Below, piece by piece: positions 11,230-24,900 of a stretch of 64,000 nt of DNA. Below the pieces are notes generated by a model. It ran no database searches. It worked only from the letters and a program-made list of their open reading frames with translations, and was not told the origin of the DNA. Where the stretch lies: assembly GCA_029465975.1 (NCBI GenBank), contig CM055756.1, positions 2,476,601-2,540,600 on the forward strand, read 5' to 3'. Position numbers and translations under genes: made by a program. Numbering within the stretch: the stretch's first letter is position 1; every line of letters starts with the position of its first letter. This stretch comes from Dallia pectoralis. Taxonomy: Eukaryota; Chordata; Actinopteri; Esociformes; Umbridae.

Positions 11230-13500
11230 GGGTCGGATTCAAAGTAATGTGAATTGTTTAATTCAATAGAATGCATAAGTTAATATGTTAAATACTAACT
11301 AAGGTCCTAACGACTAAAAGTAACCTACCTTTCCTCTGTTAAAATGGGTGACAACAACTCAACAGTTCACCGGAAATGAACGTCACAAATATTCAGCCCG
11401 GATCTCTAAGGAAAGTTCAATAAACTCTCAAAATCTTTTTTGTCTGCGTATGCCTAAAACTTAAAAAAATTATAATCACATCTTATACCAACTTCTTTCC
11501 AATAGAGTTAACCACTTGTTTGCAATCTCACCCACGAAGTAACCAAGCTAAGAAAAACTGTGAAATGAGTGTAAAATTGTCCCCACTAAGCATTTACATC
11601 AGGTAGGACGACCAGGGCTTGATTCTCTGTTCTCTCCCCCTAACTTCTTAACTCCCTCTGTAATTGTCGACGTTAATCACATTCTCCCTCCTTTCACCAC
11701 CTCAGCCGTCTGTTCCATTAGAGCACCCAGATAGGGCCAGGTGAAATAGATCCATCCATCAGCCAGATGACCTGGTCTCCTCTACACCCCCACAGTCATT
11801 CAACTCTTTATCTCTGCACTTAGCTCCCCCTGTCATTAGCACATTATTTGTTGCCTGAAATATTTGTCCCATCATGAGCCAAGCGTTATGATTAAAAGGG
11901 TTGCAGTATTTCCATCCCATCTAGATTTTTGTTGTTGATGTTTTACCCATCCAAGCTAGTATTTGTCATATATCATCCTCACAGGAAGCACACAAAATAC
12001 TGTCAATTACAGCCTTTTACATGTACATTTCATAGCTATAGATAAAGTAGTAATATTGATTGTATTGTTTTTTATGAAAATTGTGTTTTGCAGTTAATAT
12101 TATTAGTGACAGTAATAATGGTGGTGGTAAAATGTGTGTTAGCAGTAGTACTAGTCATAGTAGTATTAGTATTAGTAGTACCAGAATGTCACAATAGGTC
12201 CTCACTCAGGGGTTGATTTGGGTGGCCACCTTTTAGTTTCGCTTTGGGTGTTTATTATTACCCACACCAGGTTTCAGTTAGGCGATCAGGAGGGCTATAT
12301 TAGTTGTTGGTTTCCACTGTGGTGTGCTTAGCATTCGTTCAATGTCACATTCTATGTTTGGTTGAGTGTTGATCATAAGCAATATTTGGTACGGAGCCCA
12401 AAACTTCCAATTTCTTTTTTTTTTTTTTTGGGGGTCTCACACTTGTAGACAAAATGTATTTCTTGCAAGGGTAAAAATGTGTACATTATGCAGGTTCTTT
12501 CCAGAACATCAACACACGTTGCCATGACATTGTAGTATAACATATAGGTGAGAATGTCTAATAAAATGAGTAGGGGCCCCATTGAGGTCAGGGCCCACAC
12601 ACACATGGCCCTGTGTGCCAGGTCAATATTCTGCATTAAATTAGACACATTTACATAGTCCATTAGTCCAGTGATCATTAAACAGTTTCCATTGGGGGCC
12701 ATTTAGGTTGATAAGCTCATTGCGAGGGCCGCCACAGAACCAAATAAGACTATATGAATAAATGCATTTGCTCAATTGCCATTAATTGACCGTTCAATTG
12801 CATCTCTAGATCCATACAAGATACAGAGGCCAAAAAAAACGTGTTTTACAAGTTTCTCAATTTCTTATCAACGGTGACAGTATTTAGTCCAGTTTGCATA
12901 ATTAATGACAAATATTATAACTTTTAATGGATAACTGTTGCTTTAACAACTTTCTCAACTATATTTATTAAATATTTCCCCTGCTGTCAGTTGAGATTGA
13001 ACTGACTGAACACTTTAGGCCAGCAGGTTACATAATAGACAAGCAGTAAAACAGAGCAAGGTAGTATATAGTGGACTAATCTGCTTTAGAGGGTTATTCT
13101 ATAATTAAACAATTAGGCGTTAGTGGTTATCCTCACAATGACTTTGCAATGGAAAGTGTCTGTCCACAGCGAATAGTCATGGTACAGTGACTTCTTAAAG
13201 TATTTAGACTAATGTTTCATACATGCTGCGTACCAAGCTCTCTTAAGGTCACTTATCAAATCAACATATTGAAAAAAATATTTTCATTCCAGCAAGCTCA
13301 AATAGTAAATCTGACTTTGCAAGAAAGGTCTGAGATGTTGTTATAGGCAGATCAATACTTGTGCACAAACACTCAGATCAATACTTGTGCACAGTCACTA
13401 ATCCTATATGCACATACTAATCAATATTACACACAAGCTAGCTTAGTTTATTAACGATTTATTTTCAGACAGTCGCAAAAACCACAAATTAGGGGTGGAC
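11230..13500. other. non-coding stretch, nothing recognised
   Basis: No exon was supported. It contains a T10 run near 12415-12430, a TAGTA-rich patch at 12120-12185 and otherwise AT-rich sequence. Confidence 0.5.
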
Positions 13501-13523
13501 AGTATGAAAGGTTGAAATTATAC

Positions 13524-13618
13524 TGGTATGGATTTGGTCTACGGTATGGATTTGGTCTACTGTATGGATTTGGCCTACGGTATGGATTTGGCCTACGGTA
13601 TGGATTTGGCCTACTGTA
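13524..13618. repeat. 18-bp minisatellite
   Basis: About five copies of GGTATGGATTTGGTCTAC with T/C and G/T variants. Confidence 0.9.
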
Positions 13619-13721
13619 TTGATTTTAAATATACCAACCTGCCGCTGTAGAGCCTCGGAAAGTAGAATTGCTTTAGGTTTGTCATCATCAGCCTATGCCA
13701 GTGAATCCTCTGGAAAACATG

Positions 13722-16558
13722 AGATCCCATACAGCCTAAATAAGTGAGATCCCATAGAGCCTGAATACATGAGATCCCATACAGCCTGAATACATGAGAT
13801 CCCATAGAGCCTGAATACATGAGATCCCATAGAGCCTGAATACATGAGATCCCATAAAGCCTGAATACATGAGATCCCATACAGCCTGAATACATGAGAT
13901 CCCATACAGCCTGAATACATGAGATCCCATACAGCCTGAATACATGAGATCCCATAAAGCCTGAATACATGAGATCCCATACAGCCTGATTACATGAGAT
14001 CCCATAAAGCCTGAATACATGAGATCCCATAGAGCCTGAATACATGAGATCCCATACAGCCTGAATACATGAGATCCCATACAGCCTGAATACATGAGAT
14101 CCCATACAGCCTGAATACATGAGATCCCATAGAGCCTGAATACATGAGATCCCATACAGCCTGAATACATGAGATCCCATACAGCCTGAATACATGAGAT
14201 CCCATACAGCCTGAATACATGAGATCCCATAAAGCCTGAATACATGAGATCCCATAAAGCCTGAATACATGAGATCCCAGAGAGCCTGAATACATGAGAT
14301 CCCATAGAGCCTGAATACATGAGATCCCATACAGCCTGAATACATGAGATCCCATACAGCCTGAATACATGAGATCCCATACAGCCTGAATACATGAGAT
14401 CCCATACAGCCTGAATACATGAGATCCAATAGAGCCTGAATACATGAGATCCCATACAGCCTGAATACATGAGATCCCATACAGCCTGAATACATGAGAT
14501 CCCATACAGCCTGAATACATGAGATCCCATACAGCCTGAACACATGAGATCCCATACAGCCTGAATACATGAGATCCCATAGAGCCTGAATACATGAGAT
14601 CCCATAGAGCCTGAATACATGAGATCCCATACAGCCTGAATACATGAGATCCCATACAGCCTGAATACATGAGATCCCATACAGCCTGAATACATGAGAT
14701 CCCATAGAGCCTGAATACATGAGATCCCATAGAGCCTGAATACATGAGATCCCATAGAGCCTGAATACATGAGATCCCATACAGCCTGAATACATGAGAT
14801 CCCATACAGCCTGAATACATGAGATCACATACAGCCTGAATACATGAGATCCCATAGAGCCTGAATACATGAGATCCAATAGAGCCTGAATACATGAGAT
14901 CCAATAGAGCCTGAATACATGAGATCCCATACAGCCTGAATACATGAGATCCCATAGAGCCTGAATACATGAGATCCCATAGAGCCTGAATACATGAGAT
15001 CCCATACAGCCTGAACACATGAGATCCCATACAGCCTGAATACATGAGATCCCATAGAGCCTGAATACATGAGATCCCATAGAGCCTGAATACATGAGAT
15101 CCCATAGAGCCTGAATACATGAGATCCCATACAGCCTGAACACATGAGATCCCATACAGCCTGAATACATGAGATCCCATAGAGCCTGAATACATGAGAT
15201 CACATACAGCCTGAATACATGAGATCCCATACAGCCTGAATACATGAGATCCAATAGAGCCTGAATACATGAGATCCCATACAGCCTGAATACATGAGAT
15301 CCCATACAGCCTGAATACATGAGATCCCATACAGCCTGAATACATGAGATCCCATAGAGCCTGAATACATGAGATCCCATAGAGCCTGAATACATGAGAT
15401 CCCATACAGCCTGAACACATGAGATCCCATACAGCCTGAATACATGAGATCCCATAGAGCCTGAATACATGAGATCACATACAGCCTGAATACATGAGAT
15501 CCCATACAGCCTGAATACATGAGATCACATACAGCCTGAATACATGAGATCCCATAGAGCCTGAATACATGAGATCCCATACAGCCTGAATACATGAGAT
15601 CACATACAGCCTGAATGTGATCCCATAGAGCCTGGATACATGAGATCCCATACAGCCTGAATACATGAGATCACATACAGCCTGAATACATGAGATCCCA
15701 TAGAGCCTGAATACATGAGATCACATACAGCCTGAATACATGAGATCCAATACAGCCTGAATACATGAGATCCCATACAGCCTGAATACATGAGATCCCA
15801 TAGAGCCTGAATACATGAGATCACATACAGCCTGAATACATGAGATCCAATAGAGCCTGAATACATGAGATCCCATACAGCCTGAATACATGAGATCACA
15901 TACAGCCTGAATACATGAGATCCCATACAGCCTGAATACATGAGATCCCATACAGCCTGAATACATGAGATCCCATACAGCCTGAATACATGAGATCCCA
16001 TACAGCCTGAATACATGAGATCCCATAGAGCCTGAATACATGAGATCACATACAGCCTGATTACATGAGATCCCATACAGCCTGAATACATGAGATCCCA
16101 TACAGCCTGAATACATGAGATCCCATACAGCCTGAATACATGAGATCCCATACAGCCTGAATACATGAGATCCCATACAGCCTGAATACATGAGATCCCA
16201 TAGAGCCTGAATACATGAGATCACATACAGCCTGAATACATGAGATCCCATACAGCCTGAATACATGAGATCCAATACAGCCTGAATACATGAGATCCCA
16301 TACAGCCTGAATACATGAGATCCCATAGAGCCTGAATACATGAGATCCCATACAGCCTGAATACATGAGATCCCATAGAGCCTGAATACATGAGATCCCA
16401 TAGAGCCTGAATACATGAGATCCCATACAGCCTGAATACATGAGATCCCATACAGCCTGAATACATGAGATCCCATAGAGCCTGAATACATGAGATCCCA
16501 TACAGCCTGAATACATGAGATCCCATACAGCCTGAATACATGAGATCCCATAGAGCCT
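13722..16558. repeat. 25-bp satellite of about 113 copies
   Basis: The unit is GAGATCCCATACAGCCTGAA followed by TACAT. Recurrent variants are CATAGAG, CATAAAG, CACATAC, CCAATAG and GAACACAT, and some combinations of neighbouring variants recur as blocks. One deleted unit occurs at about 15616. Because 25 is not a multiple of three, a 25-residue period (MYSGSMGSHVFRLYGISCIQ...) is open in all three minus frames, giving several overlapping false frames. Confidence 0.97.
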
Positions 16559-19070
16559 GTTCATAAATGAAAGAAATGGCTGAAAATGACAAAGAGGAGT
16601 TGTTCAAACAGACCAGTGCAACTACCAATTATATGGACATGGTTCTGGTTAAAAAAGTCAGACGAAGAGCAGAAAACGGAAATCTGCAAAGTACGACAGA
16701 CGACAGAGGTTGGAAAGTGTAGTAAACACAAGCAATCTGTTCTATCTATCTTTGGTCAATCACTGTAGAGGTCATCCTTAGTCTTCGGGGTCATCAGACC
16801 AAGCTGTTCTAAGTGCTTTGTTTCTTTTTCCAAATGTACCTCATCCGTTGATTTAGAATACGTCTTTGATCAATGTCTTCTAATTTATCTGCATCACGAT
16901 GGACTGCTTGACTTCAACAGACACTTCTTTGGTCCTTTATTGTCAGTCACCAGCAACCAACTCCAAATCCAACGGTCTAATAAGTAACAGCTGTAAAGCC
17001 AATTATCCAAAAACCTTTGAACCTCGTAAATGGGGGACTGTATACAATATCTGCTGTTATTTGTTATTGTTCATGATATAGATAAAGATTAAGATTACGA
17101 TAAAGATAATAATATAGATACATAGATATAGATAGAAATGTCATATAATTAAAGCTGATCGTCTGTACTTTAACCACACGGCCGTTGTATTATTTTTAAT
17201 CGATAGTGCTGGAATGCAGTACCAACACAATAATACTAATTGGTTGGCGGCTCTGTATATGTAGCTAACTGGCATCACTGTGGTGGAAGGAGAGTTCACG
17301 TTTTCTTTAGACAAACACTGAGCAAGGTTTCATATTCTTCCTGCTAAGCTGTCATGTGGGTAAGCTTGGTTCTACACATGCTTGGACTAATGAGCCGGGC
17401 CTTACAGGTCAACTCTGTGTGTTGTCGGGTCCTGGCACGGATCCAGGGACCAGTCCACCCCAACATGTTGCTGTAGCAAGGGTTAAGATGCCACGCGTAA
17501 CCCAGGTTTTACCCAGACATGCCTTAATGACCTGTGGAGTTACAAAGCTCTGCACCTACCTGGGTGGGATTATTTGAATTGGACGGCCCACCGGTGTGTA
17601 TTAATGTGTGGTCAACAGCCCCAGGAGTCTGTGTGGGATGAGATGCGGAGGCAGACTTTTGGATATCTATCTCAAAACTCAAAAATCATTTTGCAAATGT
17701 TGACGATGGAAAAATAGGAAACATTTTCTGTGGCTCTCTGCACTTCATTGAAGTCTGAATGTAGCCCTCTAGGGCACCAGGAGTTTCACAGCCCTCCGGT
17801 TTTGGTTCTACTGCAACTGCCAGTGAATGAAAAGCGCTTTTTTGAGTGCACACTAAAGTAACCGTGGGAGACTTTGTATTTCCCTAAAAAAGAGGCACAG
17901 CTACAGATGCAAGGAAGCACTTTGGCTAAACGTATCACGGTGAACTATCAAATATGTATCGCCATACTGAGGTAATACTGACATTGTATTCATTACATAT
18001 TTTCTGAAGTTGGATATCTATGCGCTGCTTTTGAGTGCCTTAATCATGAAAAAGTTTAGATTTTTAGGAGAGAAAGAGCACATTTGTCACATTCAGAAGG
18101 ATCACAGAATTTGATGTTAATTATTAAAAGAAATACAATAGGTTGGTCTGAGCAGTGAGTATGCTGGGAGTCTCTATATTGACCTCAAATGTTTGTTTTG
18201 GGGAACTTATTTAGCAGCATATTTCTCAAACATATTAGGCGCTGAAGGCACCCATCGCTCATAGTTATGTTTTGAGATCTTATGAGAGCTAAAGCATGAG
18301 GACTTTCAGAAATATTGCCTTATTAGCACTACATTTTCCTCTCTGCATTGTAACTTTTATTCAGTGCCATCTTTCATCGTCTCTAAATCCCTAAAATACC
18401 AACTTGTGAATAATAATCGCTTTAATCGGCAATAGTCCTTTCCATCAGCCCAAGGAAGATTGTCAGTACAGCGATAATCCTTTCTAGTTTCTATTTTCTC
18501 CGCCGTGTCAAAAGCTTCTGACAACACACAAGCTGCCGCGACTTTTAAATGGTTGTAAATTCTCCTGCAGACATCTGCATGGAGCGTGTGATGCATTGCT
18601 ATGGTGTTCTGACCGAGCCAGGTGGCGTCTCTCAGTGAGGTTCCTTCTGCATCTGCTGAATCATTTATCAACTACCGCGATCACCCACCTTTCCCATCCG
18701 TTTCCCAGTCGGCCTAGCAGAGAATACTAAAACGCTCCTTCAAAATGTCACCTCCTCTATAATGTCTGGCTCTGCCTTTCAGCGTGCCGATATTGGAACA
18801 AACCTAAATGGTGTTAGGCCTGTTTAGATAAGACTCAGAGTTACAGTGGAGAGCCCATGCCCCCACCGATTCATGGATACGAGTGTAAAATGACGTGTGG
18901 ATTGACACCAGCGTTTAAAGTGTATGTGGGCAGAGTCACGAGGGGTTAATGTCAGTGAATGGAATCCCAGATGAGCCCTGTAGGCAGTTTCAACTACTAT
19001 CGTATTACTATAGTACTACATAGTATTACTTTAATGTTAGCTATTCTTGTGATGGTGGGAATTCAGAGAC
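16559..19070. other. non-coding stretch downstream of grin2c
   Basis: No exon was supported on either strand. Short AGATA-type simple sequence lies at 17078-17140. The frames at 17356-17577 and 18357-18671 have no recognisable domains. The section 18340-18720 has more balanced composition and may be a conserved non-coding element, but that cannot be judged from one sequence. Confidence 0.45.
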
Positions 19071-19073
19071 TCG

Positions 19074-19445
19074 GTTGGGAATTGTGATCGAACTAAAACC
19101 TATAGCCCCACTTGACCAGTTATTTATTTAATATTATAGAGATGTGTGATATAGTTTAACCCCTTGTTACAGTTTGTGATCTAGTTAAAACCCTTAGCCT
19201 TACCTGACTAGTTATTTATTTAATATTATAGAGATGTGTGATATAGTTTAACCCCTTGTTACAGTTTGTGATCTAGTTAAAACCCTTAGCCTTACCTGAC
19301 TAGTTATTTATTTAATATTATAGAGATGTGTGATATAGTTTAACCCCTTGTTACAGTTTGTGATCTAGTTAAAACCCTTAGACCCACCTGACCAGTTATT
19401 TATTTAATATTAATGAGGGGTGTGATAGTTTAACCCCTTGTTGTC
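19074..19445. repeat. four tandem copies of a 92-bp unit
   Basis: AGTTATTTATTTAATATTA recurs at 19118, 19210, 19302 and 19394, each followed by a segment with GTGTGATATAGTTTAACCCC. The inner copies are nearly identical and the outer ones have diverged. Confidence 0.93.
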
Positions 19446-19719
19446 TTCATTTTGTTCCCATACATCGAGGTAACTGTATGCTTTTATACAGCGCGCAAAA
19501 TCATCTGGGTTCCTTGCACAGCAAATTATGTCAGTCACGGCATTAAAGCATATTATTGCACATTATAACAAAATTCACCAATCAAAATGGGTGAAAAAGT
19601 AAACAAAGTGAGCTTTCTACTTAAGTCAACAAAGGCGGCACAGCAGAGCTCTCAACTCAACGCGGTCACACTCAGATACACAAGGAGAAAAGGAAAAGGC
19701 AGTCCATTCCAAAAAGCCT

Positions 19720-20326
19720 TTGACGTGGGCTTCTCATTTATTAAAGAGTAACAACGAGAATACAGATCATCATTTATTTGTCTCGCTTTTCAAAATTCCA
19801 AAAGTCGAATTACATCGGTGATCCCCGGAGCAAAAAAGCCTCAAACAGACAGCTTTCCCTTGAGCTCCTGGACTTACAAAGTCATGGAAGACATTTTTGT
19901 GGTTTCATCACAAAATTATAAATAATTGTTAGTATATATTTCACAAACTTTAATTTAAATGGAAGGATACCGAAATACTAAAACTGTTCAATTTAGTGTC
20001 AGAGGCTACAGCACATTGCCACCCTCTCTTTTTCTCACAGCAAGACAGCATTTAAAAATGTGAACAATCAACAGCTTATATTTCAAGATATTAAACACTA
20101 TTCGACGTTGTCGTTTCTTATCACATAACGTTTACTTAACGCCCAGCACTAATCACTGCTCCCTCTCCTTCCTGCAGCCACGGATATTATTGCACTGAGT
20201 AAACACTCAAGTCCCGCTCTAGTAACTACTTCATTCATTTTTTGCGTAAACCGAGACAGCATTTCCTCTCCCCCCAGAGGGTGGAATAGTCCATCATCCT
20301 GGAGGAATTGAAGGTGTACTTGTGTC
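19720..20326 (-). other. putative grin2c 3' untranslated region and poly(A) signals
   Basis: This is sequence directly after the stop codon. AATAAA hexamers occur on the minus strand at 19778-19773 and 19742-19737, about 550 and 585 bases beyond the stop. The limits are a guess; no transcript evidence is available here. Confidence 0.3.
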
Positions 20327-21940
20327 TCAGACCTCAGATTCCAGACTGGATACCCTGCCCCAAGGCTTCGGCACATAGGGACTGTTAACTCTCCTGGCCA
20401 CCAGCACTTGCCTCCGTTCTCTGCTCCGCGACCCAGGAAGAGGTGGCTCTTCTCGTGAATGCCCAGCGGCGCCCTCGAATCCCCTGAACACATTGTCCTG
20501 GTACATCACCTGTCGCTCCCCCATATGGGGCACCAGGTTTGTATGACTCGCACAGGGAAACAGGTGGCACATGTCCTTGCTGTAGAACTGCCCTGGTCCC
20601 TGGGGAAGCGGGCCCATGTATACAGGCATGTCTGTGTAAGAGTTCAGATAGGTGGAGTAGTGTCTGTGCACCACGGTGGACGAGGAGCGCCGCAATGCAG
20701 CTGCGTTCTGCAGGATCGCCTCCCTGTAGGAGGGCAGCCGGGTGGACTGGGTGCACTTGAGCTTCTGCTTGTAGGGGTATGACCCCATATGGGCCGGGTC
20801 TAGGTACGCGGGCTCAGCCGCCACCGTGTAGCACAGGTTGTTCCCCTGGCTGCCGTACAGCTTGTGGGGCTTGGGGTTGGCCACCACTACGCGGGGGAAC
20901 AGGTCGGGCATGGTCGAGGTGGACGGCTTGTCGTCTAGCAGCCGGATCCGCTCGCTGCCCCAGGTGGCCTTGAGGAATGAGGCGCGCCGGTTAAGTTTGT
21001 CCTTCCCCAGCAGGGGCACGTCATCCATCTCAGGTTCCAGGTAGGGCTTCATGCAGGAGTTGCAGCTGGCACTGCCACTGGGGTATTGGACACCTCCGCA
21101 GGCCATGGCGGACGCCGACGAGACGTGGTTATTCAGGAGGTGGTTGGCCCTCAGCTCAGCCAGACAGGAGGTTGGCTCGTCATAGCCGCACCTCCCGCTG
21201 GCGTTTGGGGCCTCAGAAAACATATAGCTGTGGGACCTCTTCTTCCTGCTCATTTGGTCGGGGGGGTAGCTGAACTTCCTTCCCAAGGGCCCTCTGTGGT
21301 GTTCTAGATATATATCTGGCACCTGGAACTCTCTGTAGGGGACAAAGGGGGATGGGGGGTGCTGGGGCTGGTTCTCCATATACAGCCTGCTGCTGTGGTG
21401 GGCGTGCGGGTATGGGTTGGACGTGCTAGGCGGTGCAGGGTCCCTCATAGCGATGTGGGGACTGCTAAGGCTGGAGATGGGTAGGGTTCTCTCATAGACC
21501 TGGTGGCTGCCACGGGCTGGCAGTGTGTAGCGCAGCGGGGTAGGCCGAGTCACCACCCTGGGCTTGTCCAGCAGCTGCTGGTTGGCACTGTCTCCGTAGT
21601 GGATGGGGAAATTGGGCGTGAGCGCCCTCTGGGGGTAGGTCGAGTGGTTGTCCGTGATGCTCGAGACATAGGGCAGTCGCCTTTGCCCCATGTCGATGGT
21701 AGTTGCCACCCGAGGCGGCAGGCCAACGCGGACATTTTCCGCCCCACGCCGGCTCCAACTTTCTATTGTCTTGGTGGCATTGTCGAGGGAGTTCTCCACT
21801 CTGGCTGAAGACACAATGTCCTTGGCTGTCTGCAGCATCTTCAGCATGTTGGCCTGGGTGTAGTTGGTGGTGACGTCCGGGTTTTGCAAGTTCCCGTTGT
21901 GTTCTGATTCCTCGACACCATTGAAGCAGCTGTAGATTCC
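20327..21940 (-). CDS. grin2c: grin2c terminal exon: cytoplasmic tail with PDZ ligand
   Basis: This 1614-bp uninterrupted exon encodes 537 residues and the stop TGA. It opens GIYSCFNGVEESEHNG after a CTCTAG acceptor. The tail is hydrophilic and predicted to be intracellular. Segments shared with mammalian GluN2C are QANMLKMLQTAKDIV, SLDNATKTIESW, the acidic DDVPLLG block, LPSYREA and the cysteine-bearing LFPCASH. The last four residues, ESEV, are a class I PDZ ligand that in the family binds PSD-95-type scaffolds. The exon is more GC-rich than the surrounding introns. The tail looks longer than in mammals. Confidence 0.95.
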   Translation of the reverse strand, partial: GIYSCFNGVEESEHNGNLQNPDVTTNYTQANMLKMLQTAKDIVSSARVENSLDNATKTIESWSRRGAENVRVGLPPRVATTIDMGQRRLPYVSSITDNHSTYPQRALTPNFPIHYGDSANQQLLDKPRVVTRPTPLRYTLPARGSHQVYERTLPISSLSSPHIAMRDPAPPSTSNPYPHAHHSSRLYMENQPQHPPSPFVPYREFQVPDIYLEHHRGPLGRKFSYPPDQMSRKKRSHSYMFSEAPNASGRCGYDEPTSCLAELRANHLLNNHVSSASAMACGGVQYPSGSASCNSCMKPYLEPEMDDVPLLGKDKLNRRASFLKATWGSERIRLLDDKPSTSTMPDLFPRVVVANPKPHKLYGSQGNNLCYTVAAEPAYLDPAHMGSYPYKQKLKCTQSTRLPSYREAILQNAAALRRSSSTVVHRHYSTYLNSYTDMPVYMGPLPQGPGQFYSKDMCHLFPCASHTNLVPHMGERQVMYQDNVFRGFEGAAGHSREEPPLPGSRSRERRQVLVARRVNSPYVPKPWGRVSSLESEV

Positions 21941-24900
21941 CTAGAGAAACGTTCGGAAAACAGAGGAGATTAGCATGGATCAGAAAGCCTTGTCAGTATT
22001 TGGAACAAATCCTAAACCCTACACAGTTTGACAATATGAGAACCACTGTTTCTAATCAGCTACAAACATGACTGCACGTGTTATGATTTACACTTTGAGA
22101 AAATATTATTTCTATGAAGCTATATTAGTGAGTTTGGAAAATGACACAATAGTGTAAATGCTAAATCAGTTCTAGGATTGCCTATATTAGTAAGTTTAGT
22201 TCATTGAGGTGAGCACCTTATTTTCAAGTAGATAACAATTTCTGCAATGTTTGTGTAAAAAGCAAAACTAAACTTATCCAGTTTTACAGACATCGCAAAA
22301 ATGACACCTTTGTTGCTGTGTGCGTTTAATTGTTCCTATGTCACCTAAAAGTGAAATTGACACTTTAATTTGGGAAAAAGGTTTTATTTATAAATTCATG
22401 GTAAAAAGGGCAAATCTGTTACCAGAACTTTCTAATAGATACTTTATAATCCTCAAATTTGTACTAATTCCCCTATATTATTTCCAATGAGTTCCTCATA
22501 TCTCATAATAATTTCAGGAGAGATGGTTTATTTATGTTCTGTTGTATTTGGGTAATATTTTAGTGTCAATAAATTCAGTGTAAAATTTTTTGTATTTATT
22601 TCAGACTAACGTTAATACGCAAACAGATACGCTACAATGGGTTTCTTCATCCACACTTAAGACATATTTAAAACATCAGTGCGTTTTGTATTGAACAATG
22701 TCATCATAGATTCCTCTGTCGCATACAATCAAGCAAGCTTTGCTTACGATGAGTTGACGTGTTAAGATTAAAACAATTTGTTTCAAAGTGCCTCACCTCT
22801 CCCTAAAGGTCAAATTTAACAGTTCTGTAGAACAATGTACAAATGAATTGTGTAAGAATAATATTCAAATTGTTATTAATTACAGTATTTACAATATAAT
22901 TACAATTTGTATTTTTACATGTATTTCAATTGTATGTAATTAAATGCTTGGATTGTTTTATCTGCTGCTTATGTAATAGGATCATAAAAACAACAAAAGG
23001 TCATCAGGATCTGTGAAAATATTCTATTGAATTGGAATAAGGGGATATACAGAAAGTGAAGAGAAAGGTGGTTAAATATCCAGAAAAAAATATGTAGTCT
23101 TTCCATCTATAATTGACGCAACTGGCACAAGGGTTTGTAATGCACATTTCAAAAGGTCATTATTTCAAATAGCCATCCACCTGCCACAACGTGCATCCTG
23201 TGAGTCTTCTGTTCTTTTATTATGCTGCCCTAGTTCGGTTAACCGTGTATTTTAAATGTATATATCCATAATAAGGATAAAAACACTTACTCTACTGATT
23301 GCGAGCAGGAAGTCGAGGCGTTCAGACTTGCGTACTGAGTGTCTGAGCTTCCAGTACAGTAAATGTTCCCAGGAGAACACCAGGAGACTGAGCCCCATGG
23401 CGACCAGTAGCATGTAAAAAACGCCTGCCATGTTGTCTATGTCTAGTTTACTGCTCATCACCTCTTTTTCTCGTTTCTACAAATTCCTGTGAGCCACACC
23501 GTTTGTAGTTTCTGTGTGTCACCTGCAAAGGAAAGAGCAAAACGTAGAGAGTGTTAGATTTAAATACACTCAGCCTATTTGCCAATGTGTGTCCGTGCCA
23601 AGCCTCACCTCTTCCTCTCTACCTCACCTGACTAAGCACTTATTGTTATTTTGATCTAACCTCTATGTTTCTACGTCACAGTGTGAGTGACACTTTTCTT
23701 TCACCAAAGGACAGTTTGTCAGTCGGACCAGAACGACTGGTCTGACCTTGGCTGTATGCCTTTAAAGAATAAGTTCAACTAGGATTTACAGTTAGCATCT
23801 CTCCTCCACATGAGGTTAATTAGCATTTACCATCAGCTAGGAACTGGAGGAGAGCCAAATCTATGGGACGTTTCCAGTGTGACTCCTTCTGCAAGGCAAT
23901 TCCGTATCCAGTGGTGGCAAACACTTTGCCGCTTCCGATGGTTACCAGCTTACAGCCCTCGTCTTTACCCGCCATGTAGTTCAGCACAGCAGCATCATAA
24001 ATAAAGGCATCCAGTTTCCTGAGAATAGGGAATTATTTTATTATTACCATGTAATAATGACTACAGTAATTAAATATGTCCATATCTGATTAATTTTTTT
24101 CCATTTGTGACATTAAAGTAGTGAACTACTTCCTGCCTATAATGGTGTAATATTAATTATGATGTAGTTCACATCACATTTCAGACTGTTATAATGATTA
24201 TCATGTGGTTCACATCACCCTGATTTCAGACTGTTATAATGATTATCATGTGGTTCACATCACCCTGATTTCAGACTGTTATAATGATTATCATGTGGTT
24301 CACATCACCCTGATTTCAGACTGTTATAATGATTATCATGTGGTTCACATCACCCTGATTTCAGACTGTTATAATGATTATCATGTGGTTCACATCACCC
24401 TGATTTCAGACTGTTATAATGATTATCATGTGGTTCACATCACCCTGATTTCAGACTGTTATAATGATTATCATGTGGTTCACATCACCCTGATTTCAGA
24501 CTGTTATAATGATTATCATGTGGTTCACATCACCCTGATTTCAGACTGTTATAATGATTATCATGTGGTTCACATCACCCTGATTTCAGACTGTTATAAT
24601 GATTATCATGTGGTTCACATCACCCTGATTTCAGACTGTTATAATGATTATCATGTGGTTCACATCACCCTGATCTCAGACTGTTATAATGATTCTCATG
24701 TGGTTCACATCACCCTGATTTCAGACTGTTATAATGATTATCATGTGGTTCACATCACCCTGATTTCAGACTGTTATAATGATTATCATGTGGTTCACAT
24801 CACCCTGATTTCAGACTGTTATAATGATTCTCATGTGGTTCACATCACCCTGATTTCAGACTGTTATAATGATTATGATGTGGTTCACATCACCCTGATT

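Noticed and set aside
13611..16628. Several overlapping minus frames of up to 619 residues
   Set aside because: All show the same 25-residue period of the 25-bp satellite in three phases; not a protein.
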